Positions 33,332-45,933 of a DNA stretch of 64,000 nt are shown here, in pieces. A program made the translations under genes and the position numbers. The DNA is from Dichotomocladium elegans (lineage: Eukaryota > Mucoromycota > Mucoromycetes > Mucorales > Lichtheimiaceae): contig JAIXMN010000017.1 of assembly GCA_025716815.1 (NCBI GenBank), forward strand, positions 496,001-560,000, read 5' to 3'. The stretch's first letter is position 1, and every line of letters begins with the position of its first letter. Under the pieces are notes generated by a model that was not told the origin of the DNA, did no database searches, and worked only from the letters and a program-made list of their open reading frames with translations.

Positions 33332-35932
33332 TTAGATAATCTCTTCCGGTTCCTCGATCAAATCGACAGGTCGTGTCGACGCGAGCACAGGGCTTTTGCA
33401 TGCGACACTCGAGGCGGGCGATGTCGCAGCCGTCGATCCAAACGAATTCCAGATGCGCGAATAGATGCTTGATCGCTTGGAGCCGCACGAGGCCATACTG
33501 TCCATGGACCTGCGGCCGGATTCATACGACGGCGAAAGGGGCATCATGGTGCTGCTTATGCTCATGCCCGAGTGGCGCTTGCGCTGGCGGTGTTCTGCGA
33601 GCTTCATCTTGACATCCGCTAGCATCTTTTCCAATTCACGGCACTGCTGCTCGCTCTCGTAGTACTTTTGGCGGTATTCCTGTTCCTCAACACCCGGTCC
33701 TGCTGCTGTCTTTTCCTGCTTCTTTTCGCCAAACAATGTCTCGTGGGCCTTGAACACCTCCTCCGCAAACGACTCACGGGGCGTCATATATTCTTGCTTC
33801 TCCTGCTCCAGCTGCTTCACCCGCTTCTCGAGGGACATGACCCGCTTGGCTAAGCTCAGTTTGCTACGCTGCATATCAGCCGCCGTTTGCTTGGCCTGCC
33901 GAATCTGCTGCTCCGTGGCCTCACGTTCCTCGAGTGCCTCGCGCCGCTCTTCCTCTAGCTGGTCCCGGTCAAACCGCACTCGCTCTAGTGCGGCCTGGAG
34001 CTCGTCGACCTTGGCCTCCATAAGTAATTGCGATGTCTCGTTTTCTCGCAGATCGTCTAGTGCCTTATCGTGCTTATCTTCAAGCTCAGTCAACTTTTCT
34101 GCAAGATCAAAATTTAGGTGTTTGTACGTCAGCAGTTCTCGCAGCTCGCCGGCCTCGCCGCATTCGTCCTGATCCTCTTGTTCCGGTGCAATCAGTCGCT
34201 GCTCGTATCGCACCGCGCGGGCCTCAAGCTCCGTCTGGCGCTTCTTTAGCCATTCAGTCTCATGATCCATCGCACGCAGCGCATCCACACCATGCAACAT
34301 TCGCATATGTTCCTTGTGTAGCTCGGTCAACGCCGTCTGGAGAGTCTGCTGAAGTTTCTCGGGTGGTTCGAACGCGGCCTTGAGCATCAGACTGTGCCGC
34401 TTCTTTTCTTCGAGCCGTTTGTACTGCTGCATGCGCATCATCGACTCGAGTTTTTCTCGTGACACCCGGATCTCCTTGGCCTCCTCAGCCATCACAGGAA
34501 CCATGTGCTTTTGAAGATAGTCAATTAGAGACGAGGTATTATCGAGACGGAGGAGCTCATTTTCATTCTTCTGCATGAGTGCTAGAGCATATCGGGTCAC
34601 AGTCTCGTAAGCACCGAGCAAAAAGACCTGGTCATAAATCTGCAGTACGTGATCCATCGAAAGCGTCGATGCTCCCGCAAACAGTGTCAGGTACCATCGC
34701 GCGGCATACTCTTTCGGCGTAACATGGTGCGCAGCAAGGTGGGCGGCCAGCTTGGGGCACTGCATGTCGAGCAGCATAGCGAATTGATCAAGTCGAAGGT
34801 GGAGACCTTCCATATTAAGCATGTACATCGACCTTAGCTCGTATGTCTCCATCAGTCTGCAATATAAAAATGATGAGCGTTCGTGTAACATCCATTTCAT
34901 GTTGGTCTTATTATTCCTTCTCCGTCCTCACCTGACAAGGGCTCCAAAAGCTTCCTTCTCGGGCATCTGTCAAATAACACGTTAGCGCCCCAGTGACACA
35001 CATAGGATGATTGGATCGAAGGAAAAAAGGAAGGGGTGTTCGATGTTAAATTTTACCGTGGTTAGCAGCGGTCTCGCAAGTTCTGTGATATTCCTGTTAT
35101 ATCCGACGAGAGGGTCGTACAAGCTATAGGCCGCAAGCAAACGCGCGAGCGCCTTATCGGCAGTGTGCCGACGGATCATATGCTCGTAAGGCGATGTCAA
35201 CTGCTGGAACTCAGCGTACAGGCCCATAAGATCCGTCGATTGCGAGAATGCTTGCCAGACCATGCCTCGGATGCTGTTCGGAATGCCTCCTGAGGACGTG
35301 AGTTTCGAGACCAGCAGACGCGGGAGTTTGGCAGCTGTGCCTGGGAAATCGTGTAATACACAAGCCCAGAATTCCCCCTCGTTCACTTGGGTGCGGATCC
35401 ACGCGAGACTGCCTACAGACAAGCGGTTCTCAATGCTTTCCAGGCGCACCAACAGGTCATCTTCGAGACCCTAATGGCGGATATGTACACAAAATGAATA
35501 AAGGTCATGGAATCGCAAAATATGAACTGTTGCTCGAAGCAAATGACCAGGGACGGGGAGAAGAGAGGGTAGAAAGGGAGAGAATGAGGCGGGACAGAGT
35601 TGAGTATAAGCATGTGCGGGCTAATGGATAAAGGACCAGAAAAAAAGGGGGGGCAGCGAGTATCCACAAAAGGAGCGGGTTCAAAAAGGAAGTACCTGAG
35701 AAGCCAACAAGGTATTTGCAGTCTCAAAGCGCTCCATGAGCAGCTCGAATTTCAATTGTTCGGTTGGGTCAGGGAGAAGATAGGGCGGGGATGGCAATGG
35801 GGTGGTCTGCAATGTCACATCGTGATGAGCGATTATGGCTGCCTCCTTTTGTTGCTTCGCAGAATTTCTTCTAGGTGATGGCAGGGTTGATGCTGTGGCC
35901 ATTCCGTATGTGCTTCCCTCTCGGTTATCCAT
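33332..35932 (-). CDS. EVI5/Gyp5-like TBC-domain plus coiled-coil protein with degenerate catalytic fingers
   Basis: The start is the ATG at 35930-35932 (MDNREGSTYGMATAST). After a Pro-rich head come the TBC (Rab-GAP) segments GGIPNSIRGMVWQAFSQSTD, SPYEHMIRR, LAAYSLYDPLVGYNRN, MPEKEAFGALVRLMETYELR and YAARWYLTLFAG. A long coiled coil follows (about residues 400-650, KKRQTELEARAVRYEQR and similar), then a Ser-rich tail ending LIEEPEEII. Typical family members carry RRDIxRT before AYSL and YCQG after it, supplying the Arg and Gln fingers for GTP hydrolysis. Here the first block is replaced by HTADKALARLL and the second reads YNRN. At least three introns are visible. The GAP fold is likely intact but catalysis is doubtful. 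Confidence 0.9.
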
Positions 35933-38900
35933 GTATGTAGGATGTTTGCGAGTGGAGAGAAAAGGGCAAAAGAGGAGGTGAACGAAGAAGGGTCCTTTTT
36001 TTTTTATCAAAAACAAGCGACCTGATTTTTCAAATCCCTTTCAGTGTAAGTGCAACGTGACACTCTCCCCGAGAAGGGTCATGTGGATTGCAGTATTGGG
36101 TTCGGGTAGCAATGGCGGTGCTTATTGTAGTTTAGATGCAATCTTCTCTTCGAAAAGATTAAATGGTCGATCCTGCGAAATCTCTTTCTCATTGCAAACT
36201 GCATTTCATGTTCAACCCTTGGTAATGTCTCTTTATGCATAGCGTCTGCGGAAATACCCTGCCCTGCCTGCAGATTGTGACGAGCGCAATATAATCTGTA
36301 AATACACGTGTCCCTTTATTATAGAGCTTAATATGTTCCATATATCAGAAGAATACTCTACGACACACAGATGGACAATACATCATAGCGGAGTATAGCA
36401 CTGAGGAGTCGACTCTGGGAAGATGACGAAATGAAGGAGGCGGGGAGTGGGGAAAGGGAGAGCACGCAGAAACCCCTACGTTCTTTTGTGGTTACTCTTC
36501 CTGGTGTACTAAGCATATTCTGCCGGTCGACAGGCCTTTACAGCAGCAGCGTTTACTTGTGCATCTCATTGACCGACCGGGAGAACACCACGGTGCCTAC
36601 AATGTCGTTTAGGTTCAACAGATGCTAGACTTCTTTTATGGGAAGACTCTGTGCGGTGGCCGCGCCCATAGCGGAATATCAGATCGCATTTCAGATTCAT
36701 TGATGATTTACGTATGCAAGCATTTCCGGTGTGTCCGGGTAACCAGGTCAAGATGCTCATACTAAGCATCGTACGAGAGCAGGATAAAGTGGTGGCCATT
36801 TTCGTAGTGTTAGTGCCTTTATACATCCCTTTTTTCCCCCATTTTGCACTCCTGCGTACATCTTTACAAAGTACATCAGATAGCATCTGGACCAAACAGT
36901 TGTCAGGGTTTAGCGCTCGCCATAACTCCTGGGACAGCGACCATGGCAGGATTCCTGGACACCCAGCGAGATGGTTCAACAGCCCAGAGAACCCGAATTC
37001 GAGTTTGCAGTACGAGATCCTAGTCAGCGCCCATAAAGTTCATCTCCGCCCGTGCGCTTTAGAGTACTTCGTACTGTGTTAGACGGAGCCAGTCTCCTTT
37101 TACGTATTCCATTTCCAAAAGAAGGTGGCATATGGCTTATGAACTGACTGACATTGTCATTTGTCGCTAGACTTTTATGAGCGGTGTGATGAAGGTTTGA
37201 AGGTATATCGATCATGAAGAATCCACGCAGATAGATAATGAGCGATAGATACTGCAGAAAGCTGGTACTGCACTCTGTTGATCTAGTCTTCTTTCCGCCG
37301 TTTATCGCACCTCATCCAGACGGTAACCATGCACGCACGCACATCTGTATACATACAAACGCCAATATGAGTGCGGAAGTGGAAACACTTTCCGAAAACA
37401 ATTGCAACCACTCCATGGATATGTTTCTTCTCCCAGTATGCTACTGCAAAAACTCATTCGGAGACAGACATCGTGCTTACTATGGACGACGATCTCCAAC
37501 GCCGGTAGGAAGAATGACATCGTCAATTCCATTCAGGCAAATTGGGGAGGTTAGTGTTGCCCAAATCAACAAAGGTGGATACCAGTTCGCTGGATGCTCG
37601 TGCGATTCGACACTTGAAAACGCGAGAGCATCGATGATGCCAAAAATGCTATTGGTCAAAGCAGTATACATCCGTCTACAAAAGCGCTCTATAATAAGTG
37701 CTACATAGCTTTGTTCCCCTTCCCTATCATCTTTCTGGGGTCAGCGTGGAGATGGCCAGAATGCCGTTTATCATCTGCAATGAAAAAAAGGGCATCCGTG
37801 TTATTCAACTTGCCCAAGGCGTCAAGCTCATCAAATAAACAGCAGAACGTTTCATTATCTGCTTATAATCGTTGAATATATTGACGGTAAATATTTCAAT
37901 CTCCCTGTTTACGATTTTTTTTTGTGTTTATTGAATCATGGCATTCTGGAGCAATTCGGAGATGCGTTTGGGGCGGGAGGCGGAACGGAACAGAAGGCTC
38001 TGTCAATAGATCGTCTGTTGCTCTTGTTAAAAATGAGCTGTCTTGTGACAAGGCACAGGGATGCCCATGCCAGAATTATTAGAGCATGAATGATTGTTCA
38101 GACTTCTCGATCCATACTTCAAAAAGAAAATGATTTGTCGGTGTTATACAAAGAATTGCCAGCATAAGATGGGTGACTATAGCATCAGCTGCTTACCAGA
38201 CTCTGATAGTTGAAACTAGAACAAGCAAAGTTATTGGTTACATTTTACTGAAGGGCTGCTGACTGCTACCTTTTGATAAGATATCTAGCTACGCGGCCTA
38301 GTGCTGCTGTCATTAGATAAAATGCCGTCCTTCATGCACTTTCGGCAATATCCCATGAAAGATGGAAATAGCCTACGTTTTGATTCTGGTGTGGTAAGTG
38401 ACGATCTCCAAAATCCAGATTGTGAAAGCAACGGCTCCCACCATACACAGAAGCCGCGTATCCGATGACTCTTATCACATACATCCACCTATTTACTCTG
38501 TGCTCTATGCCTAAGGGCCATGAGGGGTTGATGCGGGGCATCTGCGCATTGTACCCTCTTTGAAAAAAAAGGTTTCTGAGATAAGAAATCTAGTCTATGG
38601 GTCGAGATGAGCATTCTGGGTGTTTGTGAAGATGAAAGAATATTGGCCTTCTTACATAGTACCTGGCATGCGAGTCAAAAAAGGCAATGATTCCAAGAGC
38701 CGAGATCCGCATAATGAATGGAAAGTAGTACAATGAAGCAAACAAATAAACATGTGCTAAGAATGAGCTGAACAGCGCGAATCTGTAAGTTGACTAGGAG
38801 ACGTTTGCGCGCGCCATAGACTAATACGAATGTAGTCTGCTATGTTCACATAATCTTTTCAGACAGAGCATCGGTCCAATTATCGCAATTTGGAAGGAAG

Positions 38901-39538
38901 GGAATCAAGAGGCCCTAAAGAGCTGAGATGCTTTAATAGAGGTCGATCTGGCAAACGCTCTGTGTCACACCTTCTCCCGTGTGCATGTCATATCTATTTT
39001 CGTTCATTCTGCAGCTTCTGAATTGTATGGCTCTGGGTTATTGCTTGTAGTCCTATCTTACAGTTGAGCTCCCTTTCTATATGCAGTCTTTTCGCGAAGA
39101 TCGCCATTCACTTTCCACTGTGCTCATCCTCATGTTTTGAAGAATATTTAATGTGGCAGACGCATACTCTTCGTCATGTGTAACGAGCAGCGGTAAAATT
39201 GGTGGGTTGGGCTCTTCCACACCACTTCGAGTCAGATGTATAGATGTTATCTGCTGGTTGAGCCTATGACTGCGTAATTGTAGAAGTTGAGCTTCCCATC
39301 ATCGTACAAAAAAGGAGATCACCTTTTTCTTTTAGAGCGAGCCCCAGTTATGTGTTTCTTATATATAAGCAAGGTGTATCGGGAGGGAAAGTATACCCGA
39401 ACGTAGAACCCAGTGAAACGCAAGAAGTTGGCCAACTATCCTTCTTGTTGGCGTCAAGTCACAGCTGCCTTCCCATTTACGGTATTCGGAGCCTGGAGTC
39501 CTGGCTTCCGTCCTCTTTCTTTCACTTTTCTCTTTTTA
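35933..39538. other. gene-poor 3.6-kb stretch, nothing recognised
   Basis: 35933-36050 is the probable TBC promoter. Longer interrupted open blocks occur on the minus strand at 36979-36566 and on the plus strand at 37238-37708. Both have ordinary amino-acid composition in part (the latter with CYCKNSFGDRHRAYYGRR) but no motif I can name and no clear splice structure. 37730-39300 is AT-rich with short frames only. Transposon debris is possible. About 39300-39538 is likely the promoter and leader of the next gene. Confidence 0.4.
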
Positions 39539-41205
39539 ATGCCCTCCGTTGTTGAACCATCTGACCGCCACAATATCCAAGCTATGATGGCTTTCACTTT
39601 TGAAGACAGCAATACCATGGAAGATGTCTTGCTACAAGAACGCTTTCATGCAACCGACTTGTACAATGGCCACCGTACTACAACAAATATACCTACTCTC
39701 TCATTTCTACCAGCTATTCCTTCCAACGCTACCATGAACTTCGAAAGTGAAGAAGAGAGCGAAGGAGAGGAAGATAACGCTGAAGATCTCTTCGTAGCAG
39801 AAGATGATATCACTGCAGATCTTGTGTACCTTCGTCCACGGATAACGAGTCATCGTCAACCATCACCGGAGGATCGCTTTTCCTATAATGCGACAACAGG
39901 TGGCACCAACAGACCAAGAGATAGCAGTACCGGCAGACGTAATAATCTTCTTTTGAACGGCCGGCGAAGGTTCGTCCCTCTTAATAATCCTCCTGTTTCA
40001 TCGCCGTCAAGCAGCGGCAGCAACAGCAATTCAAGCACCAGAGGGGATCCCGAAGATCGCCATTATAGCCATGGCCTCCACCCATCGCCACAACACCATC
40101 GTTTGAGGCCAGGACAACGGCAATCCCTCCCAGATTCATGTCGGCGCACTACACGTCAAGTCCAAAATCGCATCGTTGAGGAAATAGCGGCTGATCATCT
40201 TTCCTATGGCTGCCCAACGCAGCCGCACACCGTTCTCGATTTTGATGTGATTATGGAGGATGGCGGAAGATACAGGTAAAAAATAGAATAATGACGGGGA
40301 CATATAATGTTTTAGGTCTCCTTTATGCACAACAAGTACTGACGCCATTTACTCCTTTTGATAAACTTTCAGTTCGCACTACTGTGTGGAAAACATCCTG
40401 CGAAATGATAGCTCCGTATACTGGTATGTTACGCATGAAGGCTGCAAAAAGAATATAGGGCCCATAAACTGTACTTATATCATCCATTTCAAGTTCGAGT
40501 AGAAGTGGAGTCATCAATATCCTATTGCAATACTGCGGAACACGACGCTGTCATCGCATGAAAAACGACAAAAGCTGCGTACTGTCGCGCATTGTCATCA
40601 AATCGCCGCGCCACGGGTAAAACATATGCGCCTTGTATAAAGCAGGGGGTTGGAGCACTGAGACATCATCGACCTTTTTAGATTCACAGCCCCATGTAAG
40701 ATCGCATAAAATCGACCTAGGAGGTCACGCTTGGGAATTGACATCATCGAAACAGGTAAAGAAGGAATGTTTTTCATCTCTCACGAGCCCATCGATGTAG
40801 ACGGTCGGTACTGTTTACTTTTTTCCTTGATGACCCGCTGGAATCGCGTCACTGACATGCCTTCTAAAGCAACATCGAAATTCGATCAATTCACGCGAGC
40901 CGACTTTAATCGTTATATTTCAGCAAAAGACGGACGTGACAATGATGGTCAAGATCCTGCGGTGTGGTTTAGTCTTTCTGATCACCATCGGGACGTAATT
41001 GATTTGGATGACAGGTAGAAAAAAAAGGAATTATAGCGAGGCTGAAACGACGTCAAATGTTCATGCCGCTCCACCTAGGGTCTGCAAATACGTGCTCTTG
41101 AAGCTTCTCCGCGCCGAACACGAATCTGAAAACATTGATTTGCAGTATGTTGCTCTAATAGGTTATTCAGGCGCATGCTCATTTGGTGGTGCACGGCTCT
41201 GCTAG
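39539..41205 (+). CDS. protein with C-terminal galactose-binding-like (discoidin/APC10-type) domain
   Basis: The start chosen is the ATG at 39539 (MPSVVEPSDRHNIQAMMAF). The first exon, to about 40276, encodes an acidic and then Ser/Arg/Asn-rich disordered region. Five introns then build a compact domain: GRYSSHYCVENILRNDSSVY, CSSRSGVINILLQYCG, SRIVIKSPRHGFTAPCK, EGMFFISHEPIDVDATS, KFDQFTRADFNRYIS, WFSLSDHHRDVIDLDDR, VCKYVLLKLLRAEHESEN and IDLQYVALIGYSG. The pattern VENIL..D.S.YCSSR...I.L then KYVLLKLL..E.E..NIDLQ is typical of galactose-binding beta-sandwich domains such as APC10/DOC. A very short exon (GFTAPC) is needed at about 40681-40695. The role is unknown. The gene call is firm; the domain assignment is moderate. 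Confidence 0.75.
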
Positions 41206-41681
41206 AGAGCAGAGAAGATGTATTAGTAGAAAATAAAAAAAAGGAATGCCTGCAAGTGCTTGCATTCATGCAATGGCTGAGATGCTCGATTCGTATCTGT
41301 GCGGAGTAAGCGATCTTGATCAAGCAGTCACGACGGAGAAAAATTGAGCGGGGTTTTGTTGTGGGTAAACCAAAGAACAGAGCAAGTGTGATACGAGCGC
41401 GAAAGCGCGATACAGCGAAAGCGAGGGTGAGGGAGGGTAGCTTAGGCAGAAAGAGAGAGAGGGCAACCAGCTCCAGTACAGAGTCAAGTCTTGTTGTTTG
41501 ATAAAAAATATACTTTTCACGCTTTGAGGGGCAGATCCTCAGCCGACACACATAAATCCTTTTTTCTCTGACTTCGTCAAGCTTGCTTTAAACCCTCCAC
41601 GTCTTGTTCCTATTCTTCCCCTTTCTTGATTTATCAGCTCTGCATCTGGTCGCCGATTTTATTTTCTTTCCTTTCTAGACC
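41206..41681. other. intergenic, promoter of the PHD/bromo/PWWP gene
   Basis: 476 bp with no supported gene. CT-rich leader sequence from about 41560 to 41680 directly precedes the downstream ATG. Confidence 0.5.
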
Positions 41682-44600
41682 ATGCCGTCAGGAGTACGTA
41701 AGGGACACGGGCGTCGCGGTCGCCCAAAGAAGATTTTACGCGGCAGGCAACCATCGAAAGATACAGATCGTGGTGCCATTCTAGCGACACATACGCTGTC
41801 GTCCCTGGGTCCTCATCTGTCGGACACAACAAACAGCAATCCCCCAAATAAACCAAGGGAAGAGCGATCGTACAAGGATTTTTACCCCAATTTGAATATA
41901 AGAGATCCCATTATCATCGTCGATGAGCAGGATTCAACCGATGCCCAATCGGTCATCGTGCCATCCTCTTCACCACCCCTTTCCTCTCCATCACTTCCAC
42001 CTGAGGCTAATATGAGCTGCCACGACCTTCCGAAGGACACACAACTAGTGAGTTCCGATGAGCTCGATGTCGTGTCGTCAGAAGAGCTGTCCTCTATCAG
42101 TGTGGTGGGCGACGAAGACGAGCCACCTCTTCAGCAAAACGGCGACAATGATAATAATTCGGAAGAAAGCGTTCGCGAACAGCCGAGGCGGGAAACACCG
42201 CCGTCGCCACTGTCGCAGCAGCAGCAGCAGAAACGAATAGTAGATCATCAAAAGGAAGGTGACTTGTACCAGGCGCTCTCGACACGACCACAGCAGTACG
42301 GCGTCGATTCTGTTGACCTTTCTCGCTTACCGAAACCTTCATTTCGTATCATCACTGAGGATGATAGGCACGAAAACAATTCTGGATCAGATACGGAGGA
42401 TTCGAACACGGACGGAAATGTGGCCGCCCAACACCGCCGATTTCAGAGACCAGAGAACCACTATATCCGGTATATTGGTAGGACGGTAACGTGTGTGATG
42501 GGCTGGTTGTGGTACAGCTTGTTTGACAATTGTCTTTTATAATCAGAACCTTCGGAGGCTGATTTACTAGACACAGTCGAATACGACATGGATGAACACG
42601 GTAGGTTCACGCCGTCCTTAATACCCCATGGCAGCAGATAACTCACGCCGAGATCTGGCAAAGACGAGGCATGGCTCAATATTTTAAATGAGGAACGAGG
42701 AAAGGATAATCTTGGCGAAGTGTCCTGTGACTTATTCGAAGCTGTCATTGACCAGTTGGAGAAGGAATGGTTTGATTTAGTAAGTGACACATGCACACAC
42801 TACACATACACATAGCTTATTTATTGTTGCCTTTCCAGATAAAAAACTTACCCAAACAGTTGGCCGACGAACCTTCGTTACCCGAGGATTCTGCATGCGC
42901 GATCTGTGATGACACGGAGTGTGAAAATAGCAACGCTATTGTTTTCTGTGATGGCTGCAATCTAGCTGTTCACCAAGGTAAATAGATAATAATAAGAACG
43001 AGGAGCCGTTGCGGCAATAGAAGCTCGCGATTAACAGAATGGGTTAGACTGTTACGGGATTCCATATATTCCTGAAGGCCAATGGCTGTGCCGCAAGTGC
43101 CTAGTATCCCCTGAGAATCCCGTATCATGCATATTCTGCCCCAATGAAGGCGGTGCGTTCAAGCAGACGAACACTAACAAGTGGGGCCATTTATTATGTG
43201 CAATATGGATCCCGGAAGTCGGCCTGAGCAACAGCGTTTACATGGAGCCCATCGATAATATTGAAAGCGTTCCGAAAAGTCGTTGGAAACTACAGTGCTA
43301 CATTTGTCGACGGAAACACGGTGCCTGTATCCAATGTGATAATAAGCACTGCTTTGTCGCTTTCCACGTTACCTGTGCTCGATGGGCCCGCCTCTGCATG
43401 CGAATGAAGTCTCACAGTGCACATTACGATGGTGTCGTCTTCAAAGCATACTGCGATAAACACACACCGCGAGATTACAAGGAACAAGTTAATGTAGAGC
43501 AAACTGTTGCAAATGCGCAGGCGTTTTTCAGCAATAATCACCACCACAGCAAAGGTGTCAACAGAACGCCCCGACAACGCTATGTTGACACAGAGATAAG
43601 TCTGGAAGACCGCCTATCAAGCGATTCTGACGAAGGCAGCAGCAGCAAGAAGCAGATGAAGAAGCGGAGGAGGGAGGGCTCCTCCGGGCATGCCATTACA
43701 GTTACCCAGCTGCTTCCTGGTTCGAAAGCTGCGCGAGCTCATCAGCATCACTATTCTGCTGGGGCCCCGATCGCGCCACAATATATCATTAACAAACTTG
43801 AGAACCTTCGTTGCGTGCGTCAGGCAACGCAGTTGCGCAAGAAAACCCAACTTATCACAAGCATTTGCCGGTATTGGTCTTTAAAACGCGAGTCGCGGCG
43901 TGGAGCACCTTTATTAAAGCGTCTTCATTTGGAGGTAATCTTTTTTTGTGTATTATCATTACCCGAATTCACAGCTCTAAACATGCAACAGCCTTGGACA
44001 GCATCATCGTCACAACATAAACAGACCGAAGTTGAGAAGGCACACAGAGCAAAGGTGAGCTTCTGAGAAGTGGGAAGCAGCTTTAAGACAAGAGGCTAAC
44101 ACTTGTGGCAAATCAAGGCCATGATGAATCTTCGTGCTGATCTAGAGAAGGTGCGCATGCTTTCCGAGCAAGTGCAAAAGCGGGAGAAGCTGAAGCTTGA
44201 ACGGATACGAAAGCAAAAGGCATACCTCGAAACTATCTTGTTCCCCGTTGAATATGTTATGAAACCAGTTGTCGACCAGCTGATCGAGTAAGAATTACGA
44301 AAGATAAGTTTGGCTTTAAATGTGTTGATGTACCTTCATTATATAGGGCAGACAAAAAGGAGCTCTTCAGATACCCTGTGACACCCGATGTTGCACCTGA
44401 CTACACCGATATCATATCTACGCCAATGTCCTTTGCTGACATCTTGGAACGTTTCGGAGTCCATGAGTACACAAGCTTAGAACAAGTCGAGCATGATATC
44501 ATGCTTATTTGGAAGAATAGCATTATCTATAATAAGCCTGAAACCACATATTATCGCACAGCAGAGAGGCTGCAGAAACTCTCCAAAGAGTTGATAGCAC

Positions 44601-45933
44601 AGGCGCGACTGGATTATGGAAGCCTGGAGCTGAAGAAGGAAACGGGAATCCTGGCGATTGATATTCACCCGGAGATCTTCACATACAACACAATCCATAT
44701 TCCTACACCCGAGGAGATTGCAGCAGAGAAGGAGCGAGTAGCAGCAGAGGAAAGGGCACGTGCAGAGGAAGAGGAACGGCGCAAACAGGCAGCCCTAAAG
44801 GAAGAAGCAAGACAGGCAGCCCAGGCTGCGCGTCAACAAGCACGAGCCGCAGCAGTTGAGGCTAAGCGGATAAGGCGAATTGAAATGGCAGCACGACGAG
44901 AGAAAGGACGACAAGAAGCCGCCGCCGCCAAAGCGAGAGCTGCGCTAAATGCAGCCGCAGAAGCAGAGAAGAAGGGAAAAGAACAAGATGAACAGGCGAA
45001 GAAAAAGATGATGATTACACGTTCAGCGCAGGCGTCTGGAAAAGCTGTAGAAACAACTATCCCATCACAACCACCACCAACTTCTGACAAAAAGCAAAGG
45101 GTTTCGAGCAAAGAAACGCCGATACTACGTCGGAAAACACGAAGTATGGGATCAGAAGGTTTGATCGCGCCCACAGCCAAACAACTCCAGAAACGGTCGT
45201 CCAATGAAGCACGGAAACTTTTGTGGCATTCCGACGAAGTGCAAGAGAACGTGGAAGCCAAACCGGACCGGAAACGCAAGGCGCCGCCCGGTTGGCTGTA
45301 TATTGAGAATGGGAGCGATTCAGACCAAACTATTGAAGAAGAAGCGGAAGTACCAGCGAAAAAGCCACGTGGCACTGATGTCCGTTCGTCTAATAAGCAT
45401 CCACACCCTAAGCCTGAACCTATTCCGAGTATTGAGCCTGGAATGATCGTATGGGCCCGGGTGAAGGGCTTCCCACCGCATCCTGCCATGGTAACCACGG
45501 AAAGAAAAGCTGGGTACTCGTTAATGCTGATCGATTGTTCCGAACTACACGATTTAGGTGGTCAATATGACACGGACCAATGTCACTAAAAATGTTTTGG
45601 CTGTTCGACACCCAAACGACGCAGTTCTTGTAGAGTTTTACGAAGTACCGGATAAGCACAAGTGGTAAGGGTGGGGAGTAGAGTGACAAGTGAGGAACAG
45701 TAGCATATAATACTGGATTCATGATGTATAGGGGCTGGATTTCGAAATCAGATATCTTTGAATTTGGTAACGTCGATCAGGACACTGAGATGCTTTTGAT
45801 GGCACGTAAAACGAAAAACCCGCGGCGGATAAAGGAATCCAGAGAAGGTTATCAGCGTGCATGCGGGCTCTTGAAACTGGATCCTAGCGCAGCATTAGAG
45901 GGATCTTTACCTCATCGCACCGGCAAAAAGTAA
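41682..45933 (+). CDS. BRPF/Nto1-like chromatin reader (PHD-ZnK-PHD, bromodomain, PWWP)
   Basis: Scaffold of MYST-type histone acetyltransferase complexes (NuA3 or MOZ/MORF), recognising histone tails and methyl marks. The start is the ATG at 41682 ([17 protein letters not shown], with an AT-hook-like GRRGRPKK). An acidic disordered region leads to the first PHD ([37 protein letters not shown]), a zinc knuckle ([14 protein letters not shown]) and the extended PHD ([35 protein letters not shown]). A bromodomain at about 44290-44600 has [12 protein letters not shown] with the conserved acetyl-lysine Asn. A long Ala/Glu/Arg helix follows (44700-45000), then a PWWP ([19 protein letters not shown]) ending in the last exon at 45933. 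Many short introns. Complete family architecture. Confidence 0.93.

Noticed and set aside
37320..37380. CRISPR-like or tandem repeat array
   Set aside because: Only short CACA/ACGC simple-sequence bias; there are no repeat-spacer units anywhere in the window.
39413..39538. Upstream start for the galactose-binding-fold gene at 39413
   Set aside because: That codon is GTG; nuclear fungal genes normally use ATG, available at 39539.
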